Source: an uncultured Lachnospiraceae bacterium (lineage in GTDB: Bacteria > Bacillota > Clostridia > Lachnospirales > Lachnospiraceae). Taken from it: a DNA stretch of 64,000 bases. The DNA lies in the NCBI GenBank assembly GCA_910579805.1, contig CAJTWM010000003.1, positions 62,001 through 126,000 on the forward strand, in the 5' to 3' direction. Position 1 is the first letter of the stretch. Every line of letters starts with the position of its first letter. The notes under the pieces are model-generated. The model had not been told where the DNA came from. It saw nothing but the letters and a program-made list of their open reading frames with translations, and searched no databases. Shown one piece after another: positions 49,404-58,737 of the stretch. A program made the position numbers and the translations under genes.

Positions 49404-52400
49404 TTATCGATAGAAAACATAATCCTGCATTTCTTTCAAAAATCCGGCGGCTGCAAAAGCTTCTTTTGCTGTATCCGGATATTCCTTCACTACAATACGC
49501 TTCATTGCAGGAAATATCTTTCCCTTTTTAAAATCCTGAACAAAAAGCGTAAGGCACTCTTCTTTTATCTCTTCTTCAAATATATGCAGGACTTTCCCCT
49601 GTCTTTCCATGACCGCTGCCGGTATGCCCCCAAAGCAGGCAACCGCGCTGCCCGGAACGTTCAAAAAATTTCTTTCCTCTTTATGCGGAAGAAATTTACC
49701 AAAACACTGCGCCGGGTCGGCGGCATTGATCCAAACCAGCTTTTTTTCAGGATTTTTCAGACTCCGTATAATACTCGCATAATCCCTGCCCCTGACGAAC
49801 TGCGCGCCGGACATCCCCTCTACAAAATATCCTCTTCTGGCCTGACCCGTATATTCCCAAATACGCAGCACGGAAACAGCCTCCTGCCATGAAAGACCGT
49901 AAGCGGATGCCGTCTCCTTACTGACGATCAGATAACAGTCAAAGCAGCCCTCTATTTTTTCTTCTATCGTTCTTTCCCTAACCGGTCTTACTACATCCCA
50001 CCTTCCCGCATGCAATGCCTTTACGCGCATATTGACACGCTGTCTGGCGACGGCCTTTTTTGTCTTTTCTTTCTCAAGCCATTGTCTCACCGGTACGAAA
50101 CTGTCGGCATATACCAATCCCTTTTCCAATAAAGACAAAAGAGTTTCATAAGGGGATTCTCCGGGAAGGAGTCCGTTCAACGCCTGCATAAAACTGGCCC
50201 CTCTCTTTAAAAGAGCCTCATATACGATCTTTTCTTTTTCATTAAGATCTTCCGTCCGGCCGCTCAGATCGGCGTCCCAGTCGATCCGATCCTGAAAATC
50301 AAAGCATATTCCGCCTTTTTCCTTCATATGCCAGAATAACTGGCCTTCGGAAAGAAAGGTATCCAAAAAAGACTCCCGATAATTTTTCACCCTCCCGGGC
50401 AATAGGATCCCTTCCCAATTTGCCGCCGGAAATGTCATTCCTGCATATCTTTTTAACGTATTTTGCAGGCATTCTTCCGCCGGCGCAGCGGATTCCATAC
50501 GGGAAAGCAATAAAGACATATAATTTTCCGGAGGAACGGTACTGGCCTCTTCCCGTCGGTTTTTCAGCGTTTTAACCCTTGCCAAACGATAAAGTACGGC
50601 GTGATAATATTTTTCTTCCTGCTTTACCGCCTCCTCCCTTTTACACAATTCATTCAGAATCATTTCCGCATCGGAAACAGTCCACCCATAACGTCTGGCG
50701 GTCTGTTCCGCATCCGCCGCTCCTCTGTAACGGAGCATCCGCCTCACGATATGAAGTCTTGATTGCGTTTTAAAGGTTTCCTCTAAAACCGTATCGCCGC
50801 TTAACGCCTTATCATATTCCTCTTCCTGTTCTGCAGCGATCCAAAGCCCCTGCCGTTCTAAATACAACACTCTTTCGTCTTTTGACAGATCTTCTAACCA
50901 CTTGGCAGGAATATCCAGTTCCCCTGCCGCCAGATCACCTTCCGTCATAAGTAAAGAATGAAGCTGTTTCTCATCCTTAGGAAGTTTTTCCCGTTCCTGT
51001 ACCTGAGTAAGTTCATGGTTTCCCGGCGTCAAAAGTTCCTTCTCCTGCTTCAACGCTTCTTCAACCGCACCGTGTATCCCTCTGGGTGTAGGCGCATAAT
51101 CATACATGACCGCGGCCTCCTGTCCCCATTGCAGGGGCAGCGACATGGGAGAAGGCGTTTCCGTATAAATCTCTCTTATTTCTATCCCGCCGGAACCAAT
51201 ATCGTATAAAAGATCCTGCACTCCTTTGGCGTCCCATAATTCCTGCATACATTCCTTTCGTGTTTCCCGGATCAAAGGGTGTTCTTTTTCCCTTACTACC
51301 TGTTCCAGCATCTCTGCGCTCCGCAGACGCTGCATCCAAAGAGGCTGCCTGCCGTTTTTTCTGACCCCCATCATTAATGCCCGTCCGCTGTTATAACGAA
51401 AGGCCATATTAAAAAGAGACGTGGCAGGCAGCATGATTTCCAATTTTCTGATACAGGTATCGGGATCGATCCTTTGTAAAATCCCTTCCGGTAATACTCC
51501 GGAACTATAGGAATATAAAAGAAAACCATCCTCCTCGTCCACGCTCCCTATCTCTATTTTGAGCTGTTCTCTTGCCGCCTGTGCGGCAAGAAGCGCCAAA
51601 GGAGCGTTGATCCTCCTCCCAAATATGGAATGTACCATCAACTGGCTGTTTCCGGACGAATCTTTAAAATGTTCTATTATAATAGTCTTATGATCCGGCA
51701 AACCTTTCGTTACTTTGATCTGCCGCTCCAAATAATGAGAAGCCAGCTTCACCGCCGCCTCATCCAACCCCAATTTTTCTAAAGCCGGAGAAAGTTTTCC
51801 GTCCTCGTAAGCCTCCTGCAGAGAATGCAAAATATGCCCGAAAGCTTCTCCCGTCCGTTTACTTCTTCCCTTTATCTCTCCTTTCCAAAAAGGAAGTCTG
51901 GCGCCCTCCATCTGCGCCTGTTTTACGGTTACGGTATCCCGGCTGATATTCACGATCCTCCATGCGAAAGCGCCTAAGATGAACCGGTCTCCTTTTTGGG
52001 ATTCATAGACAAACTCTTCATCTACTTCGCCAAGCTTTATCCCTTCCTCTGTTCTCACATTGTAAAGCCCCTTATCGGGTATGGTACCGCCTGCAGAAAT
52101 AGCCAGCATCCTGCTGTAGCCGTCCCCCTCTACTCGTTCATGTATTCTGTCATATAAAATTCTCGGACGTACCGGAATGTCCTTATCATGCTCATAATCT
52201 CCCGCTAACATTTCCAATACGGATTTTACATCCTCCTTTGTAACGTTACGGAACGTCCATGTTCTCGGAAGGATCTCCATTACTTCATCCAGTCCGTAAC
52301 TTTTAAAAGCCGCCATGGAAACCAAATGCTGGGCCAGTATATCCAGACAGTCTGACGGTGGATTTAAATGTTCCACGCCTCCCTCTCTTGCAAGCTGTGC

Positions 52401-53537
52401 CGTCATTCCGCAGGAAACGCATTCTGCCGCTGTTCTGGGAAAAAGATACATGACGCTGACTCTTCCCGGATTATGTCCCGCACGTCCTAATCTTTGCATC
52501 GTTCCCGAAATGGTACGGGGACAGCCCACCTGAAGCACCTGATCGATCTCCCCTACGTCGATTCCCAATTCCATAGAGGAAGTCGCGCACAAAAGCCTGA
52601 GTCTTCCGTCCCGAAGAGACAGTTCCGTCTCCGCCCTCTGTTCTTTTGACAGGCTTCCGTGATGCACTTTTGCAAACCCTTCTCCTCCTAATAAATTAAC
52701 ATAATAGGCCAACTTTTCCGCATACCGTCTCCCTTCCACAAAAGCGATCACGCTGCGGCTCCCCTGACAATACTGATAAACAAGTTTTCCTAATTCTTCC
52801 CAAACCGGATCCTTTCTTGGACCTTTTACCGCGTCCGCATACGGACTTAATATTTCTAACCGCACTTGTTTCTTCATGACCGGCGCCGCGATCTTTACTT
52901 CCTCTAAAGCCAAATACCGTGCCGCTACATCTAAAGGTTCAATCGTGGCGGATAAACCTATACGCTGCAAAGGACTTTTGCATAAAATATCCAGACGGGC
53001 CAGCGAAAGCATCAAATGCGCTCCCCTTTTCGTATCGATCAAAGCGTGTAACTCATCCAATATAACGGCCTTTGCCGTTGCCAAAATATTTTGTCCTGTT
53101 TTACTGGTAAGCAATAAATATAAAGATTCCGGCGTAGTAATCAAAATATGAGGCGGCTTTTTTATCATCCTCTGTCTGTCTTTTTGCAAAGTATCGCCTG
53201 TTCTGATGCCTACCGTAATTTTTTCCTCCGCGCCTATACCCTCTAAAGGACGTTTTAGGTTTTCTCTAATATCCGCCGCTAAGGATTTCAATGGAGAAAT
53301 ATAGATCAACTGTAGTTCCTGTTTTAACGTTCCTTCTTCCGCCTGCTTTTTCATCCTGTCCAAAAACACAAAAAAAGCGGAAAGCGTTTTGCCCGTTCCT
53401 GTAGGCGCGGACACCAATACATGTTTTCCTTCCGCAATAAAAGGCCATGCTTCTTTTTGTATCCGGGTCGGTTCTTTAAATACGGTTTCAAACCATTTTG
53501 TGCTTTCTTCCCCAAAAAGCCTCAATACATTTTCCAT
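49404..53537 (-). CDS. Lhr-type DEAD/DEAH helicase
   Basis: 1377 residues. The helicase core lies at about 15-420: motif I SAPTGTGKT, motif II VILDELHA, motif III GLSATIE, then GSRSVIAFVEGRR, motif V LLCATSSMELGIDVGEIDQVLQVG and motif VI RLGRAGHNPG. After it come the winged-helix and Lhr-core regions and a long C-terminal part (about 850-1377) typical of large Lhr proteins. These are 3'-5' nucleic-acid helicases linked to DNA repair. ATG 53537 is preceded by AAGGAAATAGAA; MRKEIE at 53555 lacks a site. It lies after the tRNA-Arg gene and has its own start. The symbol lhr would be by similarity only. Confidence 0.9.
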   Translation of the reverse strand: MENVLRLFGEESTKWFETVFKEPTRIQKEAWPFIAEGKHVLVSAPTGTGKTLSAFFVFLDRMKKQAEEGTLKQELQLIYISPLKSLAADIRENLKRPLEGIGAEEKITVGIRTGDTLQKDRQRMIKKPPHILITTPESLYLLLTSKTGQNILATAKAVILDELHALIDTKRGAHLMLSLARLDILCKSPLQRIGLSATIEPLDVAARYLALEEVKIAAPVMKKQVRLEILSPYADAVKGPRKDPVWEELGKLVYQYCQGSRSVIAFVEGRRYAEKLAYYVNLLGGEGFAKVHHGSLSKEQRAETELSLRDGRLRLLCATSSMELGIDVGEIDQVLQVGCPRTISGTMQRLGRAGHNPGRVSVMYLFPRTAAECVSCGMTAQLAREGGVEHLNPPSDCLDILAQHLVSMAAFKSYGLDEVMEILPRTWTFRNVTKEDVKSVLEMLAGDYEHDKDIPVRPRILYDRIHERVEGDGYSRMLAISAGGTIPDKGLYNVRTEEGIKLGEVDEEFVYESQKGDRFILGAFAWRIVNISRDTVTVKQAQMEGARLPFWKGEIKGRSKRTGEAFGHILHSLQEAYEDGKLSPALEKLGLDEAAVKLASHYLERQIKVTKGLPDHKTIIIEHFKDSSGNSQLMVHSIFGRRINAPLALLAAQAAREQLKIEIGSVDEEDGFLLYSYSSGVLPEGILQRIDPDTCIRKLEIMLPATSLFNMAFRYNSGRALMMGVRKNGRQPLWMQRLRSAEMLEQVVREKEHPLIRETRKECMQELWDAKGVQDLLYDIGSGGIEIREIYTETPSPMSLPLQWGQEAAVMYDYAPTPRGIHGAVEEALKQEKELLTPGNHELTQVQEREKLPKDEKQLHSLLMTEGDLAAGELDIPAKWLEDLSKDERVLYLERQGLWIAAEQEEEYDKALSGDTVLEETFKTQSRLHIVRRMLRYRGAADAEQTARRYGWTVSDAEMILNELCKREEAVKQEEKYYHAVLYRLARVKTLKNRREEASTVPPENYMSLLLSRMESAAPAEECLQNTLKRYAGMTFPAANWEGILLPGRVKNYRESFLDTFLSEGQLFWHMKEKGGICFDFQDRIDWDADLSGRTEDLNEKEKIVYEALLKRGASFMQALNGLLPGESPYETLLSLLEKGLVYADSFVPVRQWLEKEKTKKAVARQRVNMRVKALHAGRWDVVRPVRERTIEEKIEGCFDCYLIVSKETASAYGLSWQEAVSVLRIWEYTGQARRGYFVEGMSGAQFVRGRDYASIIRSLKNPEKKLVWINAADPAQCFGKFLPHKEERNFLNVPGSAVACFGGIPAAVMERQGKVLHIFEEEIKEECLTLFVQDFKKGKIFPAMKRIVVKEYPDTAKEAFAAAGFLKEMQDYVFYR

Positions 53538-53596
53538 TTCTATTTCCTTCCTCATAGATAACGTTCAGAAGTCCGCTTTTAGCGGAACAAGTAAAA

Positions 53597-53631
53597 AAAA
53601 GCATTGAAAAAATAACTCTTTCAATGCTTTT
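53597..53631 (-). terminator. Terminator after tRNA-Arg
   Basis: 13-base arms (53597-53609, 53619-53631) followed on the minus strand by a run of T. It starts three bases beyond the mature tRNA 3' end. Confidence 0.85.
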
Positions 53632-53633
53632 GA

Positions 53634-53705
53634 TGCTCCCAGTAGGAATCGAACCTACAACTAGCCCTTAGGAGGGGCTTATTATATCCATTTAACTATG
53701 GAAGC
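53634..53705 (-). tRNA. tRNA-Arg (anticodon CCT)
   Basis: Read on the minus strand. The acceptor arms GCTTCCA and TGGGAGC pair (one G-T), a D arm with TTAAATGGATA follows, the anticodon stem AGCCC/GGGCT encloses CTCCTAA with anticodon CCT (Arg, codon AGG), and the T arm GTAGG-TTCGATT-CCTAC is perfect. Length is 72 bases, the 3' CCA is not encoded, and a terminator follows directly. Confidence 0.95.
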
Positions 53706-53714
53706 GTTTTGATT

Positions 53715-54599
53715 TTAAAAATCCGGATAATTGATAAACCCTTGTAACCAGACCGTCCCTTTGAACCGACGCCCGACTTTTGGTTCACCGAATAAGTCTA
53801 TTATATTAATACAGACGTCAAATGTCAATTCATTACAGCTAATTGTTAAAATATAAATTTTTTCTTCTGTGATTTTGTTCGTTACAAGGCGGCATTCCAT
53901 AATCTCTCCAAGCACGGAATATTGGTCGCACTCCACCCCATATGGCATAAAATAGGTATCTACAAGACTAAAAACATCTGATTTTTGTATTTTTTTGGAT
54001 ATAATGGTATACATATCCATATCTTCAAGAGTTAAAGTCTCTATCGCTTCTTCGTCCCCTTTTCTTGCTGCAGCAATCAGATGATGCCTGTTGGTATTTT
54101 CTTTTTTTGTCCTTTGTTTTTGTTTTTCATTTTTCATGATGGGCATCATGACCGTACCCTGAAGGGAAAGCCCCGACAGGGTAAGAGTAGTGCCCCTGAC
54201 AGGAAGTTTCCCTAAATTCTTTGCTTTAATGTAAGTGATCATATCCTGAAGATAAAAAATCAAGGATACGCCGACTTTTATATCGTCACAGATACCGGCA
54301 TAGGATTCATTCGCCGCGTGGCGGTCTATAGAAATATCTTCATTCGAACTGATACCGGTACCACGAAGATAAGGATAATAATAATCATAAGTAAATTTAT
54401 CCTCATCATCAAACTCACCGCATACCGCTATCCCTATGTTTTCGGCGAAATCTTTGCAAAATTCTGCAATGACAGTTTCATCCGTTTTCGTCGTATATTT
54501 ACGTTCATCCGCATTTACGATGACATCGGTTAATAACGACTGAAGATGCTTTCTGTCATGAAGTTTTGAAAATCCGATTGCTTTCATATATCTATGCAA
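53715..54599 (-). CDS. DUF3881 family protein
   Basis: About 294 residues. It opens HRYMKAIGFSKLHDRKHLQSLLTDVI, the signature of DUF3881, a family restricted to Clostridia (Lachnospiraceae and relatives) with no known function. A beta-rich middle (GTTLTLSGLSLQGTVMMPI) and a Lys/Arg stretch (KNEKQKQRTKKENTN) precede the C-terminal part (YFMPYGVECDQYSVLGEIMECRLV). I chose TTG 54599 since AAGGGG is eight bases before it and the protein then begins like its relatives; GTG 54608 is too close to the site. No signal peptide. The neighbour is serS, 49 bases upstream, in the same transcript. Confidence 0.82.
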   Translation of the reverse strand: MHRYMKAIGFSKLHDRKHLQSLLTDVIVNADERKYTTKTDETVIAEFCKDFAENIGIAVCGEFDDEDKFTYDYYYPYLRGTGISSNEDISIDRHAANESYAGICDDIKVGVSLIFYLQDMITYIKAKNLGKLPVRGTTLTLSGLSLQGTVMMPIMKNEKQKQRTKKENTNRHHLIAAARKGDEEAIETLTLEDMDMYTIISKKIQKSDVFSLVDTYFMPYGVECDQYSVLGEIMECRLVTNKITEEKIYILTISCNELTFDVCINIIDLFGEPKVGRRFKGTVWLQGFINYPDF

Positions 54600-54648
54600 A
54601 AAATTCACCCCTTCCCAATATGCCGCCTATGGCGTCAGCGCTGATTTT

Positions 54649-55926
54649 TCAACTTATCACTTCTTGTCCACCCATATATGGTCTTAACACTTCAGGTATT
54701 TTAACGGAACCGTCTGCCTGCAGGTTGTTTTCCAAAAATGCAATGAGCATTCTTGGCGGCGCAACTACCGTATTGTTTAATGTGTGAGCAAAATATTTTC
54801 CGTTTTCGCCGTTTACGCGGATTTTTAATCTTCTTGCCTGCGCGTCTCCGAGATTCGAGCAGCTCCCCACTTCAAAATATTTTTCCTGTCTTGGAGACCA
54901 TGCTTCTACGTCATAAGATTTTACTTTCAAATCTGCCAGATCGCCGGAACAACATTCTATCGTTCTGACTGGAATATCTAAAGAACGGAATAAATCTACG
55001 GTATTCTGCCATAACTTATCAAACCAAACTTTGGATTCTTCAGGCTTACAGACAACGATCATTTCCTGTTTTTCAAACTGATGGATACGGTAAACCCCTC
55101 TTTCCTCTAATCCATGCGCACCTTTTTCCTTTCTAAAACAGGGAGAATAACTGGTAAGCGTTTGGGGAAGTTTTTCTTCTTGTATGATCGTATCAATGAA
55201 TTTACCGATCATGGAATGTTCGGAAGTCCCAATCAGATACAGATCTTCCCCTTCAATTTTATACATCATCGCATCCATCTCGTCAAAGCTCATTACCCCT
55301 GTGACAACGCTGCTTCTGATCATAAAAGGCGGAACGCAATAAGTAAATCCGCGTCCGATCATAAAATCTCTGGCATAAGAAATCACTGCGGAATGGAGTC
55401 TTGCTATATTGCCCATGAGATAATAGAATCCGTTGCCCGCTACTTTTCTCGCGCTGTCCAGATCGATACCATTTAATTTTTCCATAATCTCCGTATGATA
55501 TGGTATTTCAAAATCAGGAACAACAGGATCGCCGTATTTTTTGATTTCCACATTTTCACTGTCATCTTTTCCGATGGGAACGCTGGAATCTATGATATTC
55601 GGAATTGTCATCATGATCTTTTTGATCTTTTCTTCCAGCTCGGCTTCTTTTGCCTCTAATTCTTCCAGTCGCTTTGCATTCGCGGCGACTTCTGCTTTTT
55701 TCATTTCCGCTTCTTCCTTTTTACCTTGTCCCATAAGAGCGCCTATCTCTTTTGAGATCTTATTACGGTTTGAACGAAGATCGTCTGCTTCTTGCTTTGC
55801 TTTTCTGCTTTCCACATCTAATTCGATCACTTCATCTACCAAAGATAGTTTATGATCCTGAAACTTTTTCTTTATATTTTCCTTCACTGCTTCCGGATTT
55901 TCTCTTAAAAATTTAATATCTATCAT
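54649..55926 (-). CDS. serS: Seryl-tRNA synthetase
   Basis: 425 residues, normal length. The N-terminal coiled coil (about 30-100, Lys/Glu/Ala-rich) binds the long variable arm of tRNA-Ser. The class II catalytic core shows motif 2 CFRKEKGAHGLEERGVYRIHQFEKQE and motif 3 with NNTVVAPPRMLIAFLENNLQ; TIECCSGDLADLK and EVGSCSNLGDAQARRLKI are serine-specific. Its upstream region carries the interspersed repeat at 55932-56005 instead of a T-box, which many clostridial serS genes have. Confidence 0.97.
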   Translation of the reverse strand: MIDIKFLRENPEAVKENIKKKFQDHKLSLVDEVIELDVESRKAKQEADDLRSNRNKISKEIGALMGQGKKEEAEMKKAEVAANAKRLEELEAKEAELEEKIKKIMMTIPNIIDSSVPIGKDDSENVEIKKYGDPVVPDFEIPYHTEIMEKLNGIDLDSARKVAGNGFYYLMGNIARLHSAVISYARDFMIGRGFTYCVPPFMIRSSVVTGVMSFDEMDAMMYKIEGEDLYLIGTSEHSMIGKFIDTIIQEEKLPQTLTSYSPCFRKEKGAHGLEERGVYRIHQFEKQEMIVVCKPEESKVWFDKLWQNTVDLFRSLDIPVRTIECCSGDLADLKVKSYDVEAWSPRQEKYFEVGSCSNLGDAQARRLKIRVNGENGKYFAHTLNNTVVAPPRMLIAFLENNLQADGSVKIPEVLRPYMGGQEVIS

Positions 55927-55931
55927 TTTCT

Positions 55932-56005
55932 CCTCGTTTCCGCACGGCTTTATTATACAAATTTATACATGGTCAAAAGTTTGCGGATGCCGTACAGACA
56001 CAAAC
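55932..56005. repeat. 75-bp interspersed repeat, copy B (upstream of serS)
   Basis: On the minus strand: GTTTG...CAAAC arms, a variable 21-base stretch, then TATAATAAAGCCGTGCGGAA and ACGAGG next to the serS ATG. It matches copy A at 44247-44321 in the G/C core and in the whole 3' part. TATAAT could be a -10 box with a poor -35. Confidence 0.6.
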
Positions 56006-56084
56006 TCCCACACGCTCTAATATGCACTTACAGCATTAATACCATAAAAAACGTAAATAATCAATAAAAAAATAAAGTATGTTT

Positions 56085-57143
56085 TTATTTATCTAAAACA
56101 TCCGTTATGTATATACCGTCTAAATCTTTCAAGTCTTTTACCATATCTCCGATAACTTGGTTTCCAACCTGATCACGAATGATTTTGATCACAGGTTTAT
56201 CAGGAAATTCTTTGTTTTGGCGCAACACGATCCCCACTTCTCCGTCGCTGATCTTAACTAAAGATCCTGCCGGATAAACAGCCGTAAAATCCAAAAATGC
56301 ATTTACTACTTTCGCATCAAATTTTGTATCTTTATTGGATTTTAAATATTCTACTGCCTCATGGACTTTTACTCTTTTACATCCTATTCCGCATATCATT
56401 TCATCAAAGGAATCACATACGCTGATCACTCTGCATTCATTTGGAATATCCGTAGCCCGCAAAGGATATCCGGAACCATCCATTCTTTCATGATGATATA
56501 ATATGATATTTTTGACTCTTTCCGAAATCCATGACTCCTGCTTCAATGCAGTATAACCGTAAACCGAATGTTTTTTATACTCTCCTCTTTCCACATCCGA
56601 CATTTCTTCTAAATCTTTATCCGCATATTTAATGGTAAGATATCGCAAACCTATATCATGTAAAAGGCTTCCTACGCCAATATCATGTACCTCTTCTTGA
56701 GACAATCCCAATTTGATTGCCGTTAAAACTGCCAAAGAACAAAGACTCAAAGAATGCTCATAAAGATCCGAACTTCTTTCTTTTATATCGAACACTTGTT
56801 CTACTACTTCTTTTTCTTCCAAAATGTTCATGATCACATCATCAGCCGCATGATTTAATGCAACTAGTTCTTCATTGTGATTATAAGTATGTTTTTCCAA
56901 TACGGTTTTAATCTGAGTCTTTACATTATCTTCTATATCTTTTTTCAATATGGCTACTTCTTCCGCATCAGGAATTTTTTTATCCTCAATATAGACCTCA
57001 GTTATCCCTATATCTTTCAGCTTTTCTACATAATCGGGACGCAGCATTGTCCCTTCGGATAACAGTATCTGATAATCAGAGGTTATAATGGCCCTCGCTA
57101 ATGTAGCGTCCGGTTCTATATCATCAAGTCTACATAATCTCAT
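56085..57143 (-). CDS. HD-GYP domain protein (second copy)
   Basis: 352 residues. It has an N-terminal segment of about 110 residues (MRLCRLDDIEPDATLARAIITSDYQILLSEGTML) similar to the one in the copy at 47533, then an HD-GYP domain with LHDIGLRYLTIKYADKD, HHERMDGSGYPLRA and VCDSFDEMICG. The HD and GYP residues are present. The C-terminus adds a small beta segment (LVKISDGEVGIVLRQN) of the kind seen in other clostridial HD-GYP proteins. ATG 57143 follows GGAGG; the longer frame overlaps the DUF4446 gene. It stands in the parA-serS block typical of Lachnospiraceae, so it is likely core rather than accessory. Confidence 0.88.
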   Translation of the reverse strand: MRLCRLDDIEPDATLARAIITSDYQILLSEGTMLRPDYVEKLKDIGITEVYIEDKKIPDAEEVAILKKDIEDNVKTQIKTVLEKHTYNHNEELVALNHAADDVIMNILEEKEVVEQVFDIKERSSDLYEHSLSLCSLAVLTAIKLGLSQEEVHDIGVGSLLHDIGLRYLTIKYADKDLEEMSDVERGEYKKHSVYGYTALKQESWISERVKNIILYHHERMDGSGYPLRATDIPNECRVISVCDSFDEMICGIGCKRVKVHEAVEYLKSNKDTKFDAKVVNAFLDFTAVYPAGSLVKISDGEVGIVLRQNKEFPDKPVIKIIRDQVGNQVIGDMVKDLKDLDGIYITDVLDK

Positions 57144-57180
57144 AAAATGCCTCCATCCATTATTTTGATACAGTGCAAAT

Positions 57181-57696
57181 TTATTTATCCGCTCCCATCG
57201 CAATATTTAATGCCTTTTCTTCTTCATTTCCTAAAGAAATCTCACACTCACCGCCTTTTATTTCTTTTGTGTATGAATAGCACCCTTCACTGCTATGTAC
57301 CGAATTTAAAATGAAACCATCATTATTTTCATTTAATAATGCGAGACTAAAACTTAATTTTCCGCCCATCTGTTGAAATGCGTCATATTTAACAATCCCT
57401 ATCTTTTGGAATGTCAATTCCATATTCTTATATAATTTTTTAATATCCTGCCTATTGGTATCAGTCATGGATTTTAATGCATGATTATCTTCATATAGTT
57501 CGACAATATCTTTTTCTAAACTTTTTGCATCTTTTCCCTGCATAAATTTTTCGTATCTCTTTTTTAATTTACTTGTCTTCGCTATTTGCACAATGATCAC
57601 AATTAAGAGAATAACTACTAAAACTATTATCCCTAATAAAATGTATCCAATGTCCATCCAGCCAAGTCCAATGCTATTCAAAAAATTACTGGACAT
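57181..57696 (-). CDS. DUF4446 family membrane-anchored protein
   Basis: 171 residues. One membrane helix (about 15-38, IGYILLGIIVLVVILLIVIIVQI), a coiled-coil stretch (KKRYEKFMQGKDAKSLEKDIVELYEDN), and a globular C-terminal part with GIVKYDAFQQMGGKLSFSLALLNENNDGFILNSVHSSEG, the hallmark of DUF4446. Function is unknown; the family is commonly found next to parA/parB in Firmicutes. It lies between parB and the HD-GYP gene. Confidence 0.88.
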   Translation of the reverse strand: MSSNFLNSIGLGWMDIGYILLGIIVLVVILLIVIIVQIAKTSKLKKRYEKFMQGKDAKSLEKDIVELYEDNHALKSMTDTNRQDIKKLYKNMELTFQKIGIVKYDAFQQMGGKLSFSLALLNENNDGFILNSVHSSEGCYSYTKEIKGGECEISLGNEEEKALNIAMGADK

Positions 57697-57831
57697 TTTA
57701 ATAACCTTTTACCTTTCTGTTTTTTACTGCTTTTTCTTGATTCGTATGTCGTAATGCTATTATATATTGTAATGTAATCTGCATGATATTCATTCCGTAA
57801 CTTTTAAATATTTTTTTCTATTCAAAGTTAT

Positions 57832-58734
57832 TTATAAACCAGCCTTTGTAAGACTGTCAACCAGCCTGTCCAAATCTTCATGACTATAAAATTCTATTTC
57901 TATTTTCCCGGCTCCATTCTCTTTTGATAAAACAGCAACCTTTGTACTTAAAGACTGTTTTAATTTTTCTTCTATATCCCGATAGATTACTTCAAGACTT
58001 TGGTTTATTTCCTTTTTGGGCTTTTCAGGTTTATTTATATTTTTAACAAGTTTCTCTACATCCCTTACACTCAACTTCTCGTCAAATATTTTTTGTGCAA
58101 CGGAATATTGCAGCTCGGTGTCTTCTATTGCTAACAATGCTCTTGCATGACCTGTTGAAATCATTTCGTTGATCACCATCTGCTGTACTTCATCACATAA
58201 TTTTAATAATCGCATGGAATTTGTTACTGCCGTCCGGCTTTTAGAAACTCTCTCTGCAACTTCATCCTGCTTTAAATGAAATTCATTTAAAAGTCTCTTA
58301 AATGCTTGTGCTTCTTCAATAGGATTTAAATTTTCTCTCTGTATATTTTCAATTAATGAAATCTCTACAATTTCCTGCTCACTAAGATTTTTAATAATTA
58401 CAGGTACTTCTTTTAATCCTGCCAGTTTAGCTGCGCGCCATCTGCGCTCCCCTGCTATAATCTCATAATAATCTTTTCTATCCTGAACAAGTATCGGCTG
58501 TAACAATCCAAATTGCTTAATAGAATCAGCCAATTCCATCAGAGCATCCTCATCAAAATTTTTACGCGGCTGTTCCCTGTTAGGTTCTACCATCGTTATT
58601 TTTACTAATGTATCCGGTACGGCATTATCTTTTTTTAATTCTTTATTTTCTATATCTGCCTTATTGCTTTTTGATTCTCCAACTGCATTTGGAATTAAAG
58701 AATCTAATCCCTTTCCTAACCCTCTGGCCGCCAT
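57832..58734 (-). CDS. parB: ParB/Spo0J chromosome partition protein
   Basis: 300 residues. The N-terminal CTPase/ParB domain includes QPRKNFDEDALMELADSIKQFGLLQPILV and AGERRWRAAKLAG; LSEQEIVEISLIENIQRENLNPIEEAQAF follows; the helix-turn-helix is DEVAERVSKSRTAVTNSMRLLKL; and the C-terminal dimerisation part ends SLTKAGL. It binds parS, loads SMC and organises the origin region. The parS sites are about 1 kb upstream of this gene. It starts three bases after parA. Confidence 0.97.
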   Translation of the reverse strand: MAARGLGKGLDSLIPNAVGESKSNKADIENKELKKDNAVPDTLVKITMVEPNREQPRKNFDEDALMELADSIKQFGLLQPILVQDRKDYYEIIAGERRWRAAKLAGLKEVPVIIKNLSEQEIVEISLIENIQRENLNPIEEAQAFKRLLNEFHLKQDEVAERVSKSRTAVTNSMRLLKLCDEVQQMVINEMISTGHARALLAIEDTELQYSVAQKIFDEKLSVRDVEKLVKNINKPEKPKKEINQSLEVIYRDIEEKLKQSLSTKVAVLSKENGAGKIEIEFYSHEDLDRLVDSLTKAGL

Positions 58735-58737
58735 CTT

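Noticed and set aside
53634..53705. tRNA-Arg as an integration site
   Set aside because: No repeated tRNA 3' end and no integrase were found on either side.
55927..56084. T-box leader for serS
   Set aside because: The T-box motif and specifier structure are absent; the region holds the interspersed repeat instead.
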